Of a stretch of DNA of 64,000 nucleotides, positions 26,583 to 36,311 are shown in pieces. Origin of the DNA: Tessaracoccus palaemonis (GTDB lineage Bacteria; Actinomycetota; Actinomycetes; Propionibacteriales; Propionibacteriaceae); the NCBI RefSeq assembly GCF_019316905.1, contig NZ_CP079216.1, forward strand, positions 2,852,001-2,916,000. The letters are read 5' to 3'. The position numbers and the translations under genes are program-made. The notes under the pieces were generated by a model. That model was not told the DNA's origin and ran no database searches. It was given only the letters and a program-made list of their open reading frames with translations. Position 1 is the stretch's first letter, and the number at the start of each line of letters is the position of its first letter.

Positions 26583-29500
26583 GTGCGACTCGAGCAGATC
26601 CAGGCCGGTAACCGGATCGACGGGGTGGTCCCGAACGAACCAGTCACCATCGTCGCGGCCCAGTGGCACGGCAAGGACACGGTGGAGCTCACCTTCAAGA
26701 CCAGGTCAGGCAGCCTCGACCAGCAGCTGGTGTTCCGAAGCGACGAGCACCGACTCCGCCCTTCAGGGTCCGGATCCAGGCCCTTCACCGCCCCCGCCGG
26801 AGACTTCAAGCTCGCCGCAGAGGCGCAGCGGATCTCCCTGGCCGGCCTGTTCGACCGCATGTTGGCGGTCGCCACCAGTGACGTACAACCGCTGCCGCAC
26901 CAGATCCGCGCGGTCTACGGCGAGCTTCTGCCCCGCGGCCCGCTGCGCTTCCTCCTCGCCGACGACCCGGGCGCTGGCAAGACCATCATGGCGGGCCTCT
27001 ACATCAAGGAGCTGGTGCTCCGGAACGACGTCAAGCACTGCCTGATCGTCGCTCCCGGCGGGCTGGTCGGCCAGTGGCAGGACGAGCTGTTCCTCAAGTT
27101 CGGCCTCCGCTTCGACATCCTGAGCCCCTCGATGGCCGACGCGCAGCCCAACGTGTCGCCGTTCGAGGCCCACCCGTTCCTGATCGCGAAGATGGACCAG
27201 CTCTCCCGCAACGAGGACCTGCAGAAGCAGCTCGCAGACACGCAGTGGGATCTCATCATCGTTGACGAGGCGCACCGCATGGGCGCCCACTACTTCGGCG
27301 GGAAGCTGCAGAAGACCAAGCGTTTCCAGCTCGGCGAACTGCTCGGCAGCCTGACCCGGCACCTGCTCCTGATGACCGCCACCCCGCATTCGGGCAAGGA
27401 GGAGGACTTCCAGCTCTTCCTGACGCTCCTGGACAAGGACCGCTTCGAGGGCAGACGCGCCACCTCCGTCGACACGGCGGGGATCATGCGTCGCATGGTG
27501 AAGGAGGACCTCCTCACCTTCGAGGGCAGGAGCTTGTTCCCCCAGCGGATCGCCGAAACCGTCCCCTACACGCTGACGAACCTTGAGAGCGACCTGTACG
27601 AGTCGGTCACCCACTACGTCCGCGAGGGCATGAACCGCGCCGAGAAGCTCGACGACAAGCGTCGCAACACCGTCGGCTTCGCACTCACCGTGCTGCAGCG
27701 CCGCCTGGCTTCCAGCCCCGAGGCGATCTACCAGAGCCTGCGGCGGCGCATCGCACGCCTCCAGCACAGACGGCAGGAACTGATCGACGGGAGCACGGCC
27801 GCCAAGGCCATCACCGTCGACTTGGACTCGTTGGACTCCGACGACTTCACGGCCCAGGAACTGGAGACGGTCGAGGAGGAACTCCTCGATGAGGCGACTG
27901 CTGCCAGGACAATCGGTGAGCTCGACGCCGAGTTGGCTGAACTCGGCTCCCTCCTCGCCCTGGCCCAGCGGGTGCGCAGCTCCGGCACCGACCGGAAGTG
28001 GTCCGAGCTCTCCACCATCGTGCAGGAGCACGCTCTCTCGTCCGATGCCAGCGGACGCCCCCGCAAGCTCATCATCTTCACGGAGCACCGCGACACGCTG
28101 GAGTACCTCAGGCGGCGCATCGGGTCGCTCATCGGACGCCCCGACGCCGTCGTCGCGATCCACGGCGGCGTCCCGCGCGATCAGCGCCGCACCATCACGG
28201 AGGAGTTCACGAAGAACGCCAACTGTCAGATCCTCGTCGCCACAGACGCCGCGGGCGAAGGTCTGAACCTCCAGGCCGCACACCTCATGGTGAACTACGA
28301 CCTCCCCTGGAATCCCAACCGCATCGAGCAGCGGTTCGGCCGCATCCACCGCATCGGGCAGACGGAGGTCTGCCGGCTGTGGAACCTCGTGGCGAGCAAC
28401 ACCCGCGAGGGTGCGGTGTTCACGCGGCTGCTCGAGAAGCTCGACCAGATGCGTCAGACATACGGCGGCAAGGTCTTCGACGTCCTGGGCGAGTCGTTCA
28501 CCGAGACCCCCCTGCGGAAACTCCTGCAGGACGCGATCCGGTACGGCGAACGCCCGGACATCCGGGAGCGCATGCACCAGGTCATCGACGCCAGCGTCGG
28601 GGACGGGCTCGTCGACCTGATGAACGAGCGCGCGCTCGCCGCCGACCGCCTCGCCGACGCGGACCTGCACGCACTGCGCGCCGCCATGGACGATGCCCGC
28701 GCCCGCCGGCTCCAGCCCCACTACATCGAGATGGCCTTCCGTGAGGCGTTCACCCGGCTCGGCGGACGGATCGTCCGCAGGGAGAAGGGCCGGTTCGAGA
28801 TCACCAACGTCCCCCAGTCGCTGCGCAGCCACGCGAAGGCGCCTGTCGCCACGCGCTACGACCGCGTCACGTTCGACCTCGAACTGGTCGACGCCGGGAC
28901 CCAGCGCGCCGACCTCCTGGCCCCCGGCCACGCCCTCCACGACGTGGTCATGCAGCAGACGATCCGACTCTTCCAGGGAGCCCTCAACACAGGCACGGTC
29001 CTGGTCTCGGCAACCATCGATGCGCCCACGCTCATGGTCGGGGTCACCGAGGAGGTCAGCGACGCCACCGGGGAGACCATCGCCCGCCGATTCCGCTATG
29101 TCTTCGTCACGCCCGAGGGTGAAGTGCAGCCGGCCGGGCCGGCGCCCTATCTCGACTGCGTCGCAGCCCCCGACTCGCCCGTCGTGGCGCAGGCCCGGAG
29201 CCTGCCCTGGCTCGCCGACGCGGAGGATCGCGCGAAGAGTTGGATCATCTCCGACCACTCGTCCAACTACCTCGCCGAGGTCGTGCCCGGCCGCAGCCGC
29301 GAACTGGAGAAGACCCGACGACTCGTCACCGAGCGCCTCACGAGTGAGAGCGAGCGTCTCCTCCTCGATGCGGCGGTCGCGGCCGAGAAGGAACGCGCGG
29401 GCGAGCGGCCGCGGGACTCCTCGGACAGCCTCCACCGCAAGGCCGTGGAGCTGGACCACCGCCTGCGCGACCGTCTGGACGTCATAGACCGCCAGCTTCA

Positions 29501-29990
29501 GATGTCCGCGAAGCCCCCTCGCCTCGAGGCCGCCGCGCTGGTCCTCCCCATCGACATGGTCGAAGGGGACATCCCGGCCGACGCCCCCATCCACGCCAAG
29601 GAGACGAAGACCGTCGAGCGCCGCGGGGTCGACCTAGTGATGGCCCAGGAGCGGAAGCTGGGCCGCAACCCCGTGGAACAGTCCTTCAACAACGAGGGCT
29701 TCGACATCCTCTCCGGGCTCCCCGACGGTTCCCGGATCCACATCGAGGTCAAGGCCCGCATCGAAGGTGCGAAGGACTTCTTCATCAGCCACTCCGAGGT
29801 CCTGACCGGGAAGAACACCGCGCCGCGCTACCGGCTCGCCCTGGTCAAGGTCAGCCAGGCCGGACCTGCGCACGACGAGGTCCGCTACCTCGACGACCCC
29901 TTCGCCACCACGGAGCTCGGCGGCTTCGATGCCACTGGCATCCGAGGCGACTTCGCGAAGGTCTGGGCCAAAGGCCGGACCCCCTTCTGA
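26583..29990 (+). CDS. DEAD/DEAH-box helicase with C-terminal DUF3883-like domain
   Basis: 1,135 residues. Starts MRLEQIQAGNRIDGVVP, a start typical of this helicase group; the GTG at 26583 has a ribosome site, unlike the earlier GTG at 26535. The motor has Walker A ADDPGAGKTIMAG (K133), ILIVAP-like motif Ia, VDEAH at about 227-231, LMTATPHSGKEEDF, IIFTEHRDTLEYL, ATDAAGEGLNLQAA and QRFGRIHRIGQ. The C-terminus (NPVEQSFNNEGFDILSGLPDGSRIHIEVKARIEGAKDFFISHSE) resembles DUF3883, a nuclease-fold-like domain often attached to defence helicases. First of three plus-strand genes; the methylase starts 79 bp later. Probably acts on invading DNA together with it (inference). Confidence 0.92.
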   Translation: MRLEQIQAGNRIDGVVPNEPVTIVAAQWHGKDTVELTFKTRSGSLDQQLVFRSDEHRLRPSGSGSRPFTAPAGDFKLAAEAQRISLAGLFDRMLAVATSDVQPLPHQIRAVYGELLPRGPLRFLLADDPGAGKTIMAGLYIKELVLRNDVKHCLIVAPGGLVGQWQDELFLKFGLRFDILSPSMADAQPNVSPFEAHPFLIAKMDQLSRNEDLQKQLADTQWDLIIVDEAHRMGAHYFGGKLQKTKRFQLGELLGSLTRHLLLMTATPHSGKEEDFQLFLTLLDKDRFEGRRATSVDTAGIMRRMVKEDLLTFEGRSLFPQRIAETVPYTLTNLESDLYESVTHYVREGMNRAEKLDDKRRNTVGFALTVLQRRLASSPEAIYQSLRRRIARLQHRRQELIDGSTAAKAITVDLDSLDSDDFTAQELETVEEELLDEATAARTIGELDAELAELGSLLALAQRVRSSGTDRKWSELSTIVQEHALSSDASGRPRKLIIFTEHRDTLEYLRRRIGSLIGRPDAVVAIHGGVPRDQRRTITEEFTKNANCQILVATDAAGEGLNLQAAHLMVNYDLPWNPNRIEQRFGRIHRIGQTEVCRLWNLVASNTREGAVFTRLLEKLDQMRQTYGGKVFDVLGESFTETPLRKLLQDAIRYGERPDIRERMHQVIDASVGDGLVDLMNERALAADRLADADLHALRAAMDDARARRLQPHYIEMAFREAFTRLGGRIVRREKGRFEITNVPQSLRSHAKAPVATRYDRVTFDLELVDAGTQRADLLAPGHALHDVVMQQTIRLFQGALNTGTVLVSATIDAPTLMVGVTEEVSDATGETIARRFRYVFVTPEGEVQPAGPAPYLDCVAAPDSPVVAQARSLPWLADAEDRAKSWIISDHSSNYLAEVVPGRSRELEKTRRLVTERLTSESERLLLDAAVAAEKERAGERPRDSSDSLHRKAVELDHRLRDRLDVIDRQLQMSAKPPRLEAAALVLPIDMVEGDIPADAPIHAKETKTVERRGVDLVMAQERKLGRNPVEQSFNNEGFDILSGLPDGSRIHIEVKARIEGAKDFFISHSEVLTGKNTAPRYRLALVKVSQAGPAHDEVRYLDDPFATTELGGFDATGIRGDFAKVWAKGRTPF

Positions 29991-30069
29991 CGAGACCCGC
30001 CGACCCCCGATAGCCTGAACCCGACACCCCGCCCACGCGGGCGGCCAGAACGAAGAGGTCAACGCAGCC

Positions 30070-32892
30070 GTGCAGAAGCGAAAGCTCATCGAGGTGGCAC
30101 TCCCCCTCGAGGCCATCAACAGGGAATCGGCCAGGGAGAAGTCCATCCGGCACGGCCACCCGTCGACCCTGCACCTGTGGTGGGCCCGGCGCCCCCTCGC
30201 GACCGCCCGCGCCGTGTTGTTCGCCCAACTGGTCGACGACCCCTCCTCGCACCCCGACCGGTTCCCCACAGAGGAAGCCCAGGCCACCGAGCGCGCCCGC
30301 CTGCACAGGATCATCGAGGACATGGTGGTCTGGGAGAACGTCCGCAACGAGGACGTGATGAATGCCGCCCGCGCGGAGATCCTCGCCTCAACAAACGGCA
30401 CCCCCCCCCCGATTCTCGACCCCTTCGCCGGCGGCGGCACCATCCCGCTGGAGGCCCAGCGCCTCGGGCTGGAGGCCCACGCCTCTGACCTGAACCCCGT
30501 CGCGGTCCTGATCAACAAGGCCCTCATCGAGATCCCGCCCAGGTTCCGCGACTGGAAGCCCGTCTTCCCCGGCCAGGCAGACACGCGCGGCGGCTGGCGA
30601 GGCGCCGAGGGGCTCGCCGACGACGTCCGCAGCTACGGCGCCTGGATGCGCGACGAGGCCTTCCGGAGGATCGGGCACCTGTACCCCAAGGCCACGCTCT
30701 CCGACGGAACGCAGGCCACCGTGATCGCCTGGATCTGGGCCCGCACCGTCACCTGCCCCAACCCCGCGTGCGGCATCGAGATGCCGCTGGTCCGCAGCTG
30801 GTGGCTGGGCAAGAAGAAGGGCAAGGAGGCCTACGTCGTTCCGAGCGTCGTCGCCGACCCAAGCCATCCGAGCGGCAAGCGCGTGAAATTCGACATCGGC
30901 CACGATGCAGGAAACGCTCCACGAAACACTTCTGATGGAACGATGGAAGGCCGAAAGGGCGCCGTCTGTATCGCCTGCGGGGCGGCTGTGGCAACGCAGT
31001 ATGTACGCGACGAGACGGCCGCCGGCCGAGGGAACCAGGCCCTCATGGCCGTCGTAGCCGAGGGAAGCCGTCGGCGCCACTACCTCTCGCCTAACAAGGC
31101 ACAGAGCGAAGCCGCACTCATCGACCCACCTTCCGAGACTATTGCTGGCACGATCGCAACAAACCCCCGGTGGTTCTCGCCTCCCGCCTATGGGTTAACA
31201 GAGTTTGCTGACCTGTTCACGAACCGGCAGTTGGTGGCGCTGACAACGTTCAGCGACCTCGTCGGCGAGGCGAGGGAGAGGGTGCTGGCGGATGCGCTGG
31301 CCGCCGGCCACACCGCAGGCCCACGCCTGGACGGCATGCCCCCCGACGCACCTGCTGGGGCCGAGGCCTACGCCGACGCCGTCGCCACCTACCTTGGGCT
31401 GGTTGTTAGCCGCCTCTCTGACTACTCTTCCTCCCTGACGACTTGGGCGAGCAACCCCCAAATGGAGATCCTGCGCAACGTCTTTGCTCGCCAGGCGCTT
31501 CCAATGGCTTGGGACTTCGGAGAAGGAAACCCCTTCTTCGACAGTTCGGGATCGATCTCCCGCATGGCCGGAGCAGTCGCTCGAGCGGTCGAGTCGTTAC
31601 CCTCTTCCCCGCTGGGGACAGCTCTTCAGGAAGACGCGATCTCAGCAGTCAAAGAAGAGGCCCTGCTGTCAACAGATCCGCCCTACTACGACAACATCGG
31701 ATACTCAGATCTCTCGGATTTCTTCTACGTTTGGCTTCGACGGACGCTCTCAAGTATCCAGCCAGATCTCTTCGGGACTGTCTTGGTACCCAAACAGGAA
31801 GAACTCGTGGCAAACCCATATCGGCACGGAGGCAAAGCCGGTGCCAAGGCGTTTTTCGAGGACGGTTTCCGCCAGGTATTTGCGAGGGCCCGCGTGGTGG
31901 CAGTGCCCAATTACCCCATCGCCGTCTATTACGCCTTCAAGCAGGCCGACTCGTCCGCCGATGGGGACGCCTCGTCCGGCTGGGAGACTCTCCTCGAGGG
32001 GATGATTCAGTCGGGGTGGCGAATCACGGCGACCTGGCCGGTCCGCACTGAGAGCAGCGGCCGAATGATCTCGGTTGGCACCAATGCCTTGGCCTCCTCC
32101 ATCGTCTTAGCACTGCGACCTCGCCCAGAAGACGCGCCCTCTACGGATCGTCGAGGATTCCTGGCCGCGCTGCGCTCGGAACTCCCCGACGCCCTGCGGA
32201 AGCTGCAGCAGGGCCAGATCGCCCCCGTCGACCTGCCGCAGGCCGCCATCGGCCCCGGCATGGCGGTGTTCTCCCGTTATTCGACGGTCCTCGAAGCCGA
32301 CGGGTCCGCCATGACGGTCCGGTCGGCCCTCGCCCGCATCAACGAGACTCTCGACGAGGTGCTTGCGGAACAGGAAGGCGACTTCGACGCGCCCACCCGC
32401 TTCGCCATCGCCTGGTACCGCCAACACGGCTACGAGACAGGCAGGTTCGGTGACGCCGACAACCTCGCACGAGCCCGCAACACAGCCGTCGAGTCGCTGG
32501 ACCGCGCCGGGATCCTGACCAGCCGGGCCGGGAAGGTGCAGCTCATCCGCCCCGCAGATCTGAGCCCTGCCTACGACGTGGCGACCGACCCGAGCGTCAG
32601 CACCTGGGAGGTCCTCCAACACCTGATCCGAGTGCTCGAGACCGACGGCCTGGGCGGAGCCGGAGCGTTTCTCGCCGCAGCTCTGCACAGATCGGACGTG
32701 ACGGTGGAGGCTGACCTGATCAAGGAACTCGCCCACCTGCTGTTCCGCGTCGCCGAACTCAACGGCTGGACGAGGGACGCTGTGAGCAACAACGACCTCG
32801 TGACGAGCTGGCCCGAGATCCTCGACGCAGCGCGCGGCGCTGCCCGCTCCGACTCGTCGCAGGGCCAGCTGGACTTCGACGGAGAAGAATGA
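30070..32892 (+). CDS. DUF1156-type DNA methyltransferase (adenine-specific type)
   Basis: 940 residues. N-terminal DUF1156 segment KRKLIEVALPLEAINRESAREKSIRHGHPSTLHLWWARRPLA, then SAM-binding motif DPFAGGGTIPLEA (117-129) and much later the catalytic STDPPYYDNIGYSDLSDFFYVWLRR (DPPY at 536-539), the motifs of N6-adenine methylases. Two Cys pairs (CPNPACG and CIACG) may bind zinc. Likely marks host DNA. The GTG start follows GAAGAGGTC. Two odd features: a run of ten C at 30401-30410 directly before the SAM motif, and a stretch from about 30,880 to 32,140 with more A/T-ending codons than either side. Followed after 39 bp by the DUF499 gene. Confidence 0.93.
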   Translation: MQKRKLIEVALPLEAINRESAREKSIRHGHPSTLHLWWARRPLATARAVLFAQLVDDPSSHPDRFPTEEAQATERARLHRIIEDMVVWENVRNEDVMNAARAEILASTNGTPPPILDPFAGGGTIPLEAQRLGLEAHASDLNPVAVLINKALIEIPPRFRDWKPVFPGQADTRGGWRGAEGLADDVRSYGAWMRDEAFRRIGHLYPKATLSDGTQATVIAWIWARTVTCPNPACGIEMPLVRSWWLGKKKGKEAYVVPSVVADPSHPSGKRVKFDIGHDAGNAPRNTSDGTMEGRKGAVCIACGAAVATQYVRDETAAGRGNQALMAVVAEGSRRRHYLSPNKAQSEAALIDPPSETIAGTIATNPRWFSPPAYGLTEFADLFTNRQLVALTTFSDLVGEARERVLADALAAGHTAGPRLDGMPPDAPAGAEAYADAVATYLGLVVSRLSDYSSSLTTWASNPQMEILRNVFARQALPMAWDFGEGNPFFDSSGSISRMAGAVARAVESLPSSPLGTALQEDAISAVKEEALLSTDPPYYDNIGYSDLSDFFYVWLRRTLSSIQPDLFGTVLVPKQEELVANPYRHGGKAGAKAFFEDGFRQVFARARVVAVPNYPIAVYYAFKQADSSADGDASSGWETLLEGMIQSGWRITATWPVRTESSGRMISVGTNALASSIVLALRPRPEDAPSTDRRGFLAALRSELPDALRKLQQGQIAPVDLPQAAIGPGMAVFSRYSTVLEADGSAMTVRSALARINETLDEVLAEQEGDFDAPTRFAIAWYRQHGYETGRFGDADNLARARNTAVESLDRAGILTSRAGKVQLIRPADLSPAYDVATDPSVSTWEVLQHLIRVLETDGLGGAGAFLAAALHRSDVTVEADLIKELAHLLFRVAELNGWTRDAVSNNDLVTSWPEILDAARGAARSDSSQGQLDFDGEE
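30401..30410 (+). repeat. C10 homopolymer tract in methylase gene (candidate phase-variation tract)
   Basis: Ten consecutive C encode part of GTPPPIL just ahead of DPFAGGG. Gain or loss of one C would shift the frame before the catalytic domain. Confidence 0.8.
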
Positions 32893-32931
32893 ACCACCAC
32901 CCCTACACGGCGTGCAGAGAGTTGAACTGAC

Positions 32932-35900
32932 ATGGCACTGAGCAACCGTGACCGCATCGACCGCATGTTCCAGCAGATCGCTCCCCCACTCGATGATTTC
33001 ATCTCCACCGTCGTCGGCCAGGGGGATCCCGAACTCGGCGCGGTCTGGACCAAGCTCGTCCAGGCGAAGGACAAGGCGCCGTTGCACAAGACCTACGACG
33101 CGCTGGACCCGCAGGTGCAGTTCCGGATGCTCACGGAGGGCAGCATCACGGGCGGCATCAAGCCTGGCTGGTATCCCTTCAGCACAGCCCTCGGCAGGGC
33201 CGGCGAGACGTTCGCCAGCGAACTACGCGAGGTCCGCAACACCTGGGCCCACAACGGCACCTTCAGCGACGACGACGCCTACCGCGCCCTCGACACGGGT
33301 GAACGCCTCCTGAAGCTGATCGGCGCCAACGACGAGGCGCAGCAGGTCCGTGACATCCGGCTGAACCTTCGCCGCGTGACCGCCGACAAGGAGGACAAGA
33401 AGACGCTCAAGGCCGCCGTCGCGAACCCCGGCTCCGCCGGAATCCGGCCCTGGCGTGAGGTGCTGCAGCCCCACGACGACGTCGCCACCGGCAACTTCCA
33501 CGCCTCCGAGTTCGCCGCGGACCTGTACAAGGTCGCGACCGGCGACGAGAAGGACTCGGACTACGCCGACCCCGTCGAGTTCTTCCGCCGCACCTACCTC
33601 ACCGAGGGCCTGCGGGACCTCATCGGCCGCGCGGTCCGCCGCATCACGGGCGACGCCAACGCCACGCCCGTCATCAACCTCCAGACGAACTTCGGCGGCG
33701 GCAAGACACACTCGATGCTGTCGCTGTGGCACATCGCGGCCGGACTCCCGCTGGGCGACTTCCCGCAGGAGACCCAGGAGCTCCTGGACGCCAGCGGCTA
33801 CCGCGGCGAGCGCGTCAACAGGGTCGCGATCGTCGGCAACCACCTCAGCCCCTCGGGCATGGTCAAGGACGACGGCACCCGGATCAACACCATCTGGGGC
33901 GAGCTGGCCTGGCAGCTCGGCGGGCACGAGGCGTACTCGATCATCGCCACCGCCGACATCAACCGCACTCACCCGGGCAAGGCGCTGCACGAACTCCTCG
34001 CCGCCTACAGCCCCGCCGTCATCCTGATCGACGAATGGGTGGCGTACGCACGCTCGCTCGTCGGCCGCGACGACCTGGCCGGCGGCACGTTCGACGACCA
34101 GTTCACGTTCGCGCAGTCGCTCACCGAGGCCTGCAAGGGCACGCCCGGCGTGCTGCTTGCCATCTCCATCCCTGCCTCCGAGAGCGGTCAGAACGCCGAC
34201 CTCGTCGTCGGCAACGAGGAGGAGGTCGGCGGCGCCCACGGCCTGGAGGCACTGAAGCGGCTGCAGAACGTGGTGCGGCGCGTCGCGGACCAGTGGCGTC
34301 CCGCTTCGTCGGACGAGGCCTACCACATCGTCAAACAGCGGCTCTTCAAGCAGGCCGACGCGGCCGCCCTGGCGGCGATCAGCGCCACCGCCCGCGAGTA
34401 CAACGAGATGTACCTCAAGCACACGGACGAGTTCCCGAAGCAGTCGCGGGAGCCGGCCTACGAGGCGCGGATCCGTGACACGTACCCGATCCACCCCGAG
34501 CTGTTCGACACCCTCTACGAGGAGTGGTCGTCTCTTGAGCGGTTCCAGCGCACCCGTGGTGTCTTGCGGCTCATGAGCACAGTGGTCCACGCGTTGTGGA
34601 AGGGCGAGGACTCGTCGCCGCTGATCATGCCCGGATCGCTTCCGCTGGCCACGTCGTCGGTCAACTCGGAGCTGACGCAGTACCTGCAGGACTCGTGGAA
34701 GACGATCATCGACGCCGACGTCGACGGGCCGAACTCCGAGCCGGTCAAGATCGACACGGAGCGGCCTCTCTTCGGCCAGCGTGCGCTGACGAAGCGGCTC
34801 GCGCGGACGGTGTTCTTCGGGTCGGCGCCGACCATCGCGCCGGGGGCGACGCAGAAGGGCATCAGCACCAAACGCGTACTGCTCGGCACGGCCATCCCGG
34901 GCGATGTGCTGGGGAACTTCCACGCCGCGCTGACGCAGCTGGGCGACCGCGCGACGTACTTCTACTCTGGCAACGGCCGCTACTGGTACGACCTGCGTCC
35001 CAACATCACGCGCAGCGCCAAGGATCAGGCGGAGCGCCTGCATAAGGAGGACGTCTGGAAGGAGATCGTCAACCGACTCAGTGACCAGGCCAGGACACGA
35101 GGCGACTTCGCAGCCGTCCATGTCTGCCCGGAGGACCACGCCGACATCCCGGACGTCGACGATGCACGGCTCGTGATCCTGCACCCGAGCCTCGCGCACA
35201 AGCGGGGCACGGAGTCGGAGGCGAAGCAGTTCGCGGAGCGGGCCACCACACACCGTGGCACCTCCAACCGGACCAACCGGAACATGCTCGTCTTCCTCGC
35301 CGCGGACGAGGCCCGGCTCCAGGAGCTCGACGCCGCGGTCCGCGACTTCCTCGGCTGGTCGCACGTACTGCAGAACGAGGTCGACCTGGACCTCACGCAG
35401 AACCAGCGCAACCAGGCAGTCCAACGCCGAGGGCAGGCCGATGAGACGGTCACGGCACGGCTGCTGCAGACCTTCACCTGGACGCTGGTGCCCGAGCAGC
35501 CGGACCCGTCCGCGCCCTTCGTCATCCGCGAGACCAAGGCCGAGGGGCAGTCGGATTCACTCGCCCAGCGCGTCTCGCGACGCCTCGGCAGCGATGGGAG
35601 CCTGTCCGTCCGGCAGTCGGCCGCCAACATCCGCCTCGCCATCGGAAAGATCCCACAGATCTGGCAGTCGGGACACGTCGAGCTTGGAACGCTCTGGGGC
35701 CTGTATGCGCAGTACACCTACATGCCGCGGCTGCGAGACCGGAGCGTTCTGAACGACGGCGTGCTGGACATGCCCATGCTCTGGCAGAGTGACGCTTTCG
35801 CATTGGCGACCGGCTACGACGACGAGGCTGACCGCTACGTCGGGCTGTGGACGTCGGACGACAAGTCCGCCGCGCCGCCGCTGGTCGATTCGCTGCTGAT

Positions 35901-36297
35901 CGTCCGACCCGATGTCGCAATGGTCCAGCGCACGCAGGAGGCAGCGAAGCTCCAGGCCGACGCTGCCCAGCCTTCCGATGTGTCGACTGGCCAGCAGCCC
36001 TCGACTGAGGCTTCGGCCGAGGACGAGCCGATGCCCGCTGCTCCCACCCCCGTGGACGTGGTCTTCACACGCTTCTTCGGCGTGAAGACGCTCAGCAGCG
36101 ACCGCATCGCGGCCGACTTCCGCAACGTCGCCGACGAGGTGATCGCGCATCTGAAGTCGGATCCGAACGCCCGCCTCACGGTCCGGATCGAGATCGAGGC
36201 GACCGATGCCACGGGCTTCGACGCGTCCCAGAGGCGCACGGTGTCGGAGAACGCAACAACCTTGAAGTTCGACCAGTCCGGCTTCGAGGAGGACTGA
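32932..36297 (+). CDS. HEPN(Swt1-like)-DUF499 ATPase
   Basis: 1,121 residues. The N-terminal ~130 residues form a helical domain with ELREVRNTWAHNG; R102-x4-H107 matches the Rx4-6H motif of HEPN nucleases and the region resembles the Swt1-type HEPN domain. Next comes a DUF499 P-loop ATPase with Walker A NLQTNFGGGKTHS (about 249-261) and Walker B VILIDEWVAYARS (D367, E368). The C-terminal third includes a low-complexity hinge (QPSDVSTGQQPSTEASAEDEPMPAAPTP) and a small final domain. Last gene of the helicase-methylase-ATPase set. An RNase-type effector controlled by ATP is plausible but inferred. Ends 15 bp before the right flanking repeat. Confidence 0.9.
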   Translation: MALSNRDRIDRMFQQIAPPLDDFISTVVGQGDPELGAVWTKLVQAKDKAPLHKTYDALDPQVQFRMLTEGSITGGIKPGWYPFSTALGRAGETFASELREVRNTWAHNGTFSDDDAYRALDTGERLLKLIGANDEAQQVRDIRLNLRRVTADKEDKKTLKAAVANPGSAGIRPWREVLQPHDDVATGNFHASEFAADLYKVATGDEKDSDYADPVEFFRRTYLTEGLRDLIGRAVRRITGDANATPVINLQTNFGGGKTHSMLSLWHIAAGLPLGDFPQETQELLDASGYRGERVNRVAIVGNHLSPSGMVKDDGTRINTIWGELAWQLGGHEAYSIIATADINRTHPGKALHELLAAYSPAVILIDEWVAYARSLVGRDDLAGGTFDDQFTFAQSLTEACKGTPGVLLAISIPASESGQNADLVVGNEEEVGGAHGLEALKRLQNVVRRVADQWRPASSDEAYHIVKQRLFKQADAAALAAISATAREYNEMYLKHTDEFPKQSREPAYEARIRDTYPIHPELFDTLYEEWSSLERFQRTRGVLRLMSTVVHALWKGEDSSPLIMPGSLPLATSSVNSELTQYLQDSWKTIIDADVDGPNSEPVKIDTERPLFGQRALTKRLARTVFFGSAPTIAPGATQKGISTKRVLLGTAIPGDVLGNFHAALTQLGDRATYFYSGNGRYWYDLRPNITRSAKDQAERLHKEDVWKEIVNRLSDQARTRGDFAAVHVCPEDHADIPDVDDARLVILHPSLAHKRGTESEAKQFAERATTHRGTSNRTNRNMLVFLAADEARLQELDAAVRDFLGWSHVLQNEVDLDLTQNQRNQAVQRRGQADETVTARLLQTFTWTLVPEQPDPSAPFVIRETKAEGQSDSLAQRVSRRLGSDGSLSVRQSAANIRLAIGKIPQIWQSGHVELGTLWGLYAQYTYMPRLRDRSVLNDGVLDMPMLWQSDAFALATGYDDEADRYVGLWTSDDKSAAPPLVDSLLIVRPDVAMVQRTQEAAKLQADAAQPSDVSTGQQPSTEASAEDEPMPAAPTPVDVVFTRFFGVKTLSSDRIAADFRNVADEVIAHLKSDPNARLTVRIEIEATDATGFDASQRRTVSENATTLKFDQSGFEED

Positions 36298-36311
36298 CCC
36301 CTCCCCCCACC

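Noticed and set aside
26763..29594. 943-codon open frame on the minus strand inside the DEAH helicase gene
   Set aside because: Antisense shadow; the plus-strand frame has all helicase motifs in order.
23790..36297. Classification as DISARM, BREX or type I restriction
   Set aside because: No DUF1998 (drmA/drmB-like), PLD-family drmC, PglZ, BrxL, HsdS or HsdR gene is present; only the helicase/methylase theme is shared.
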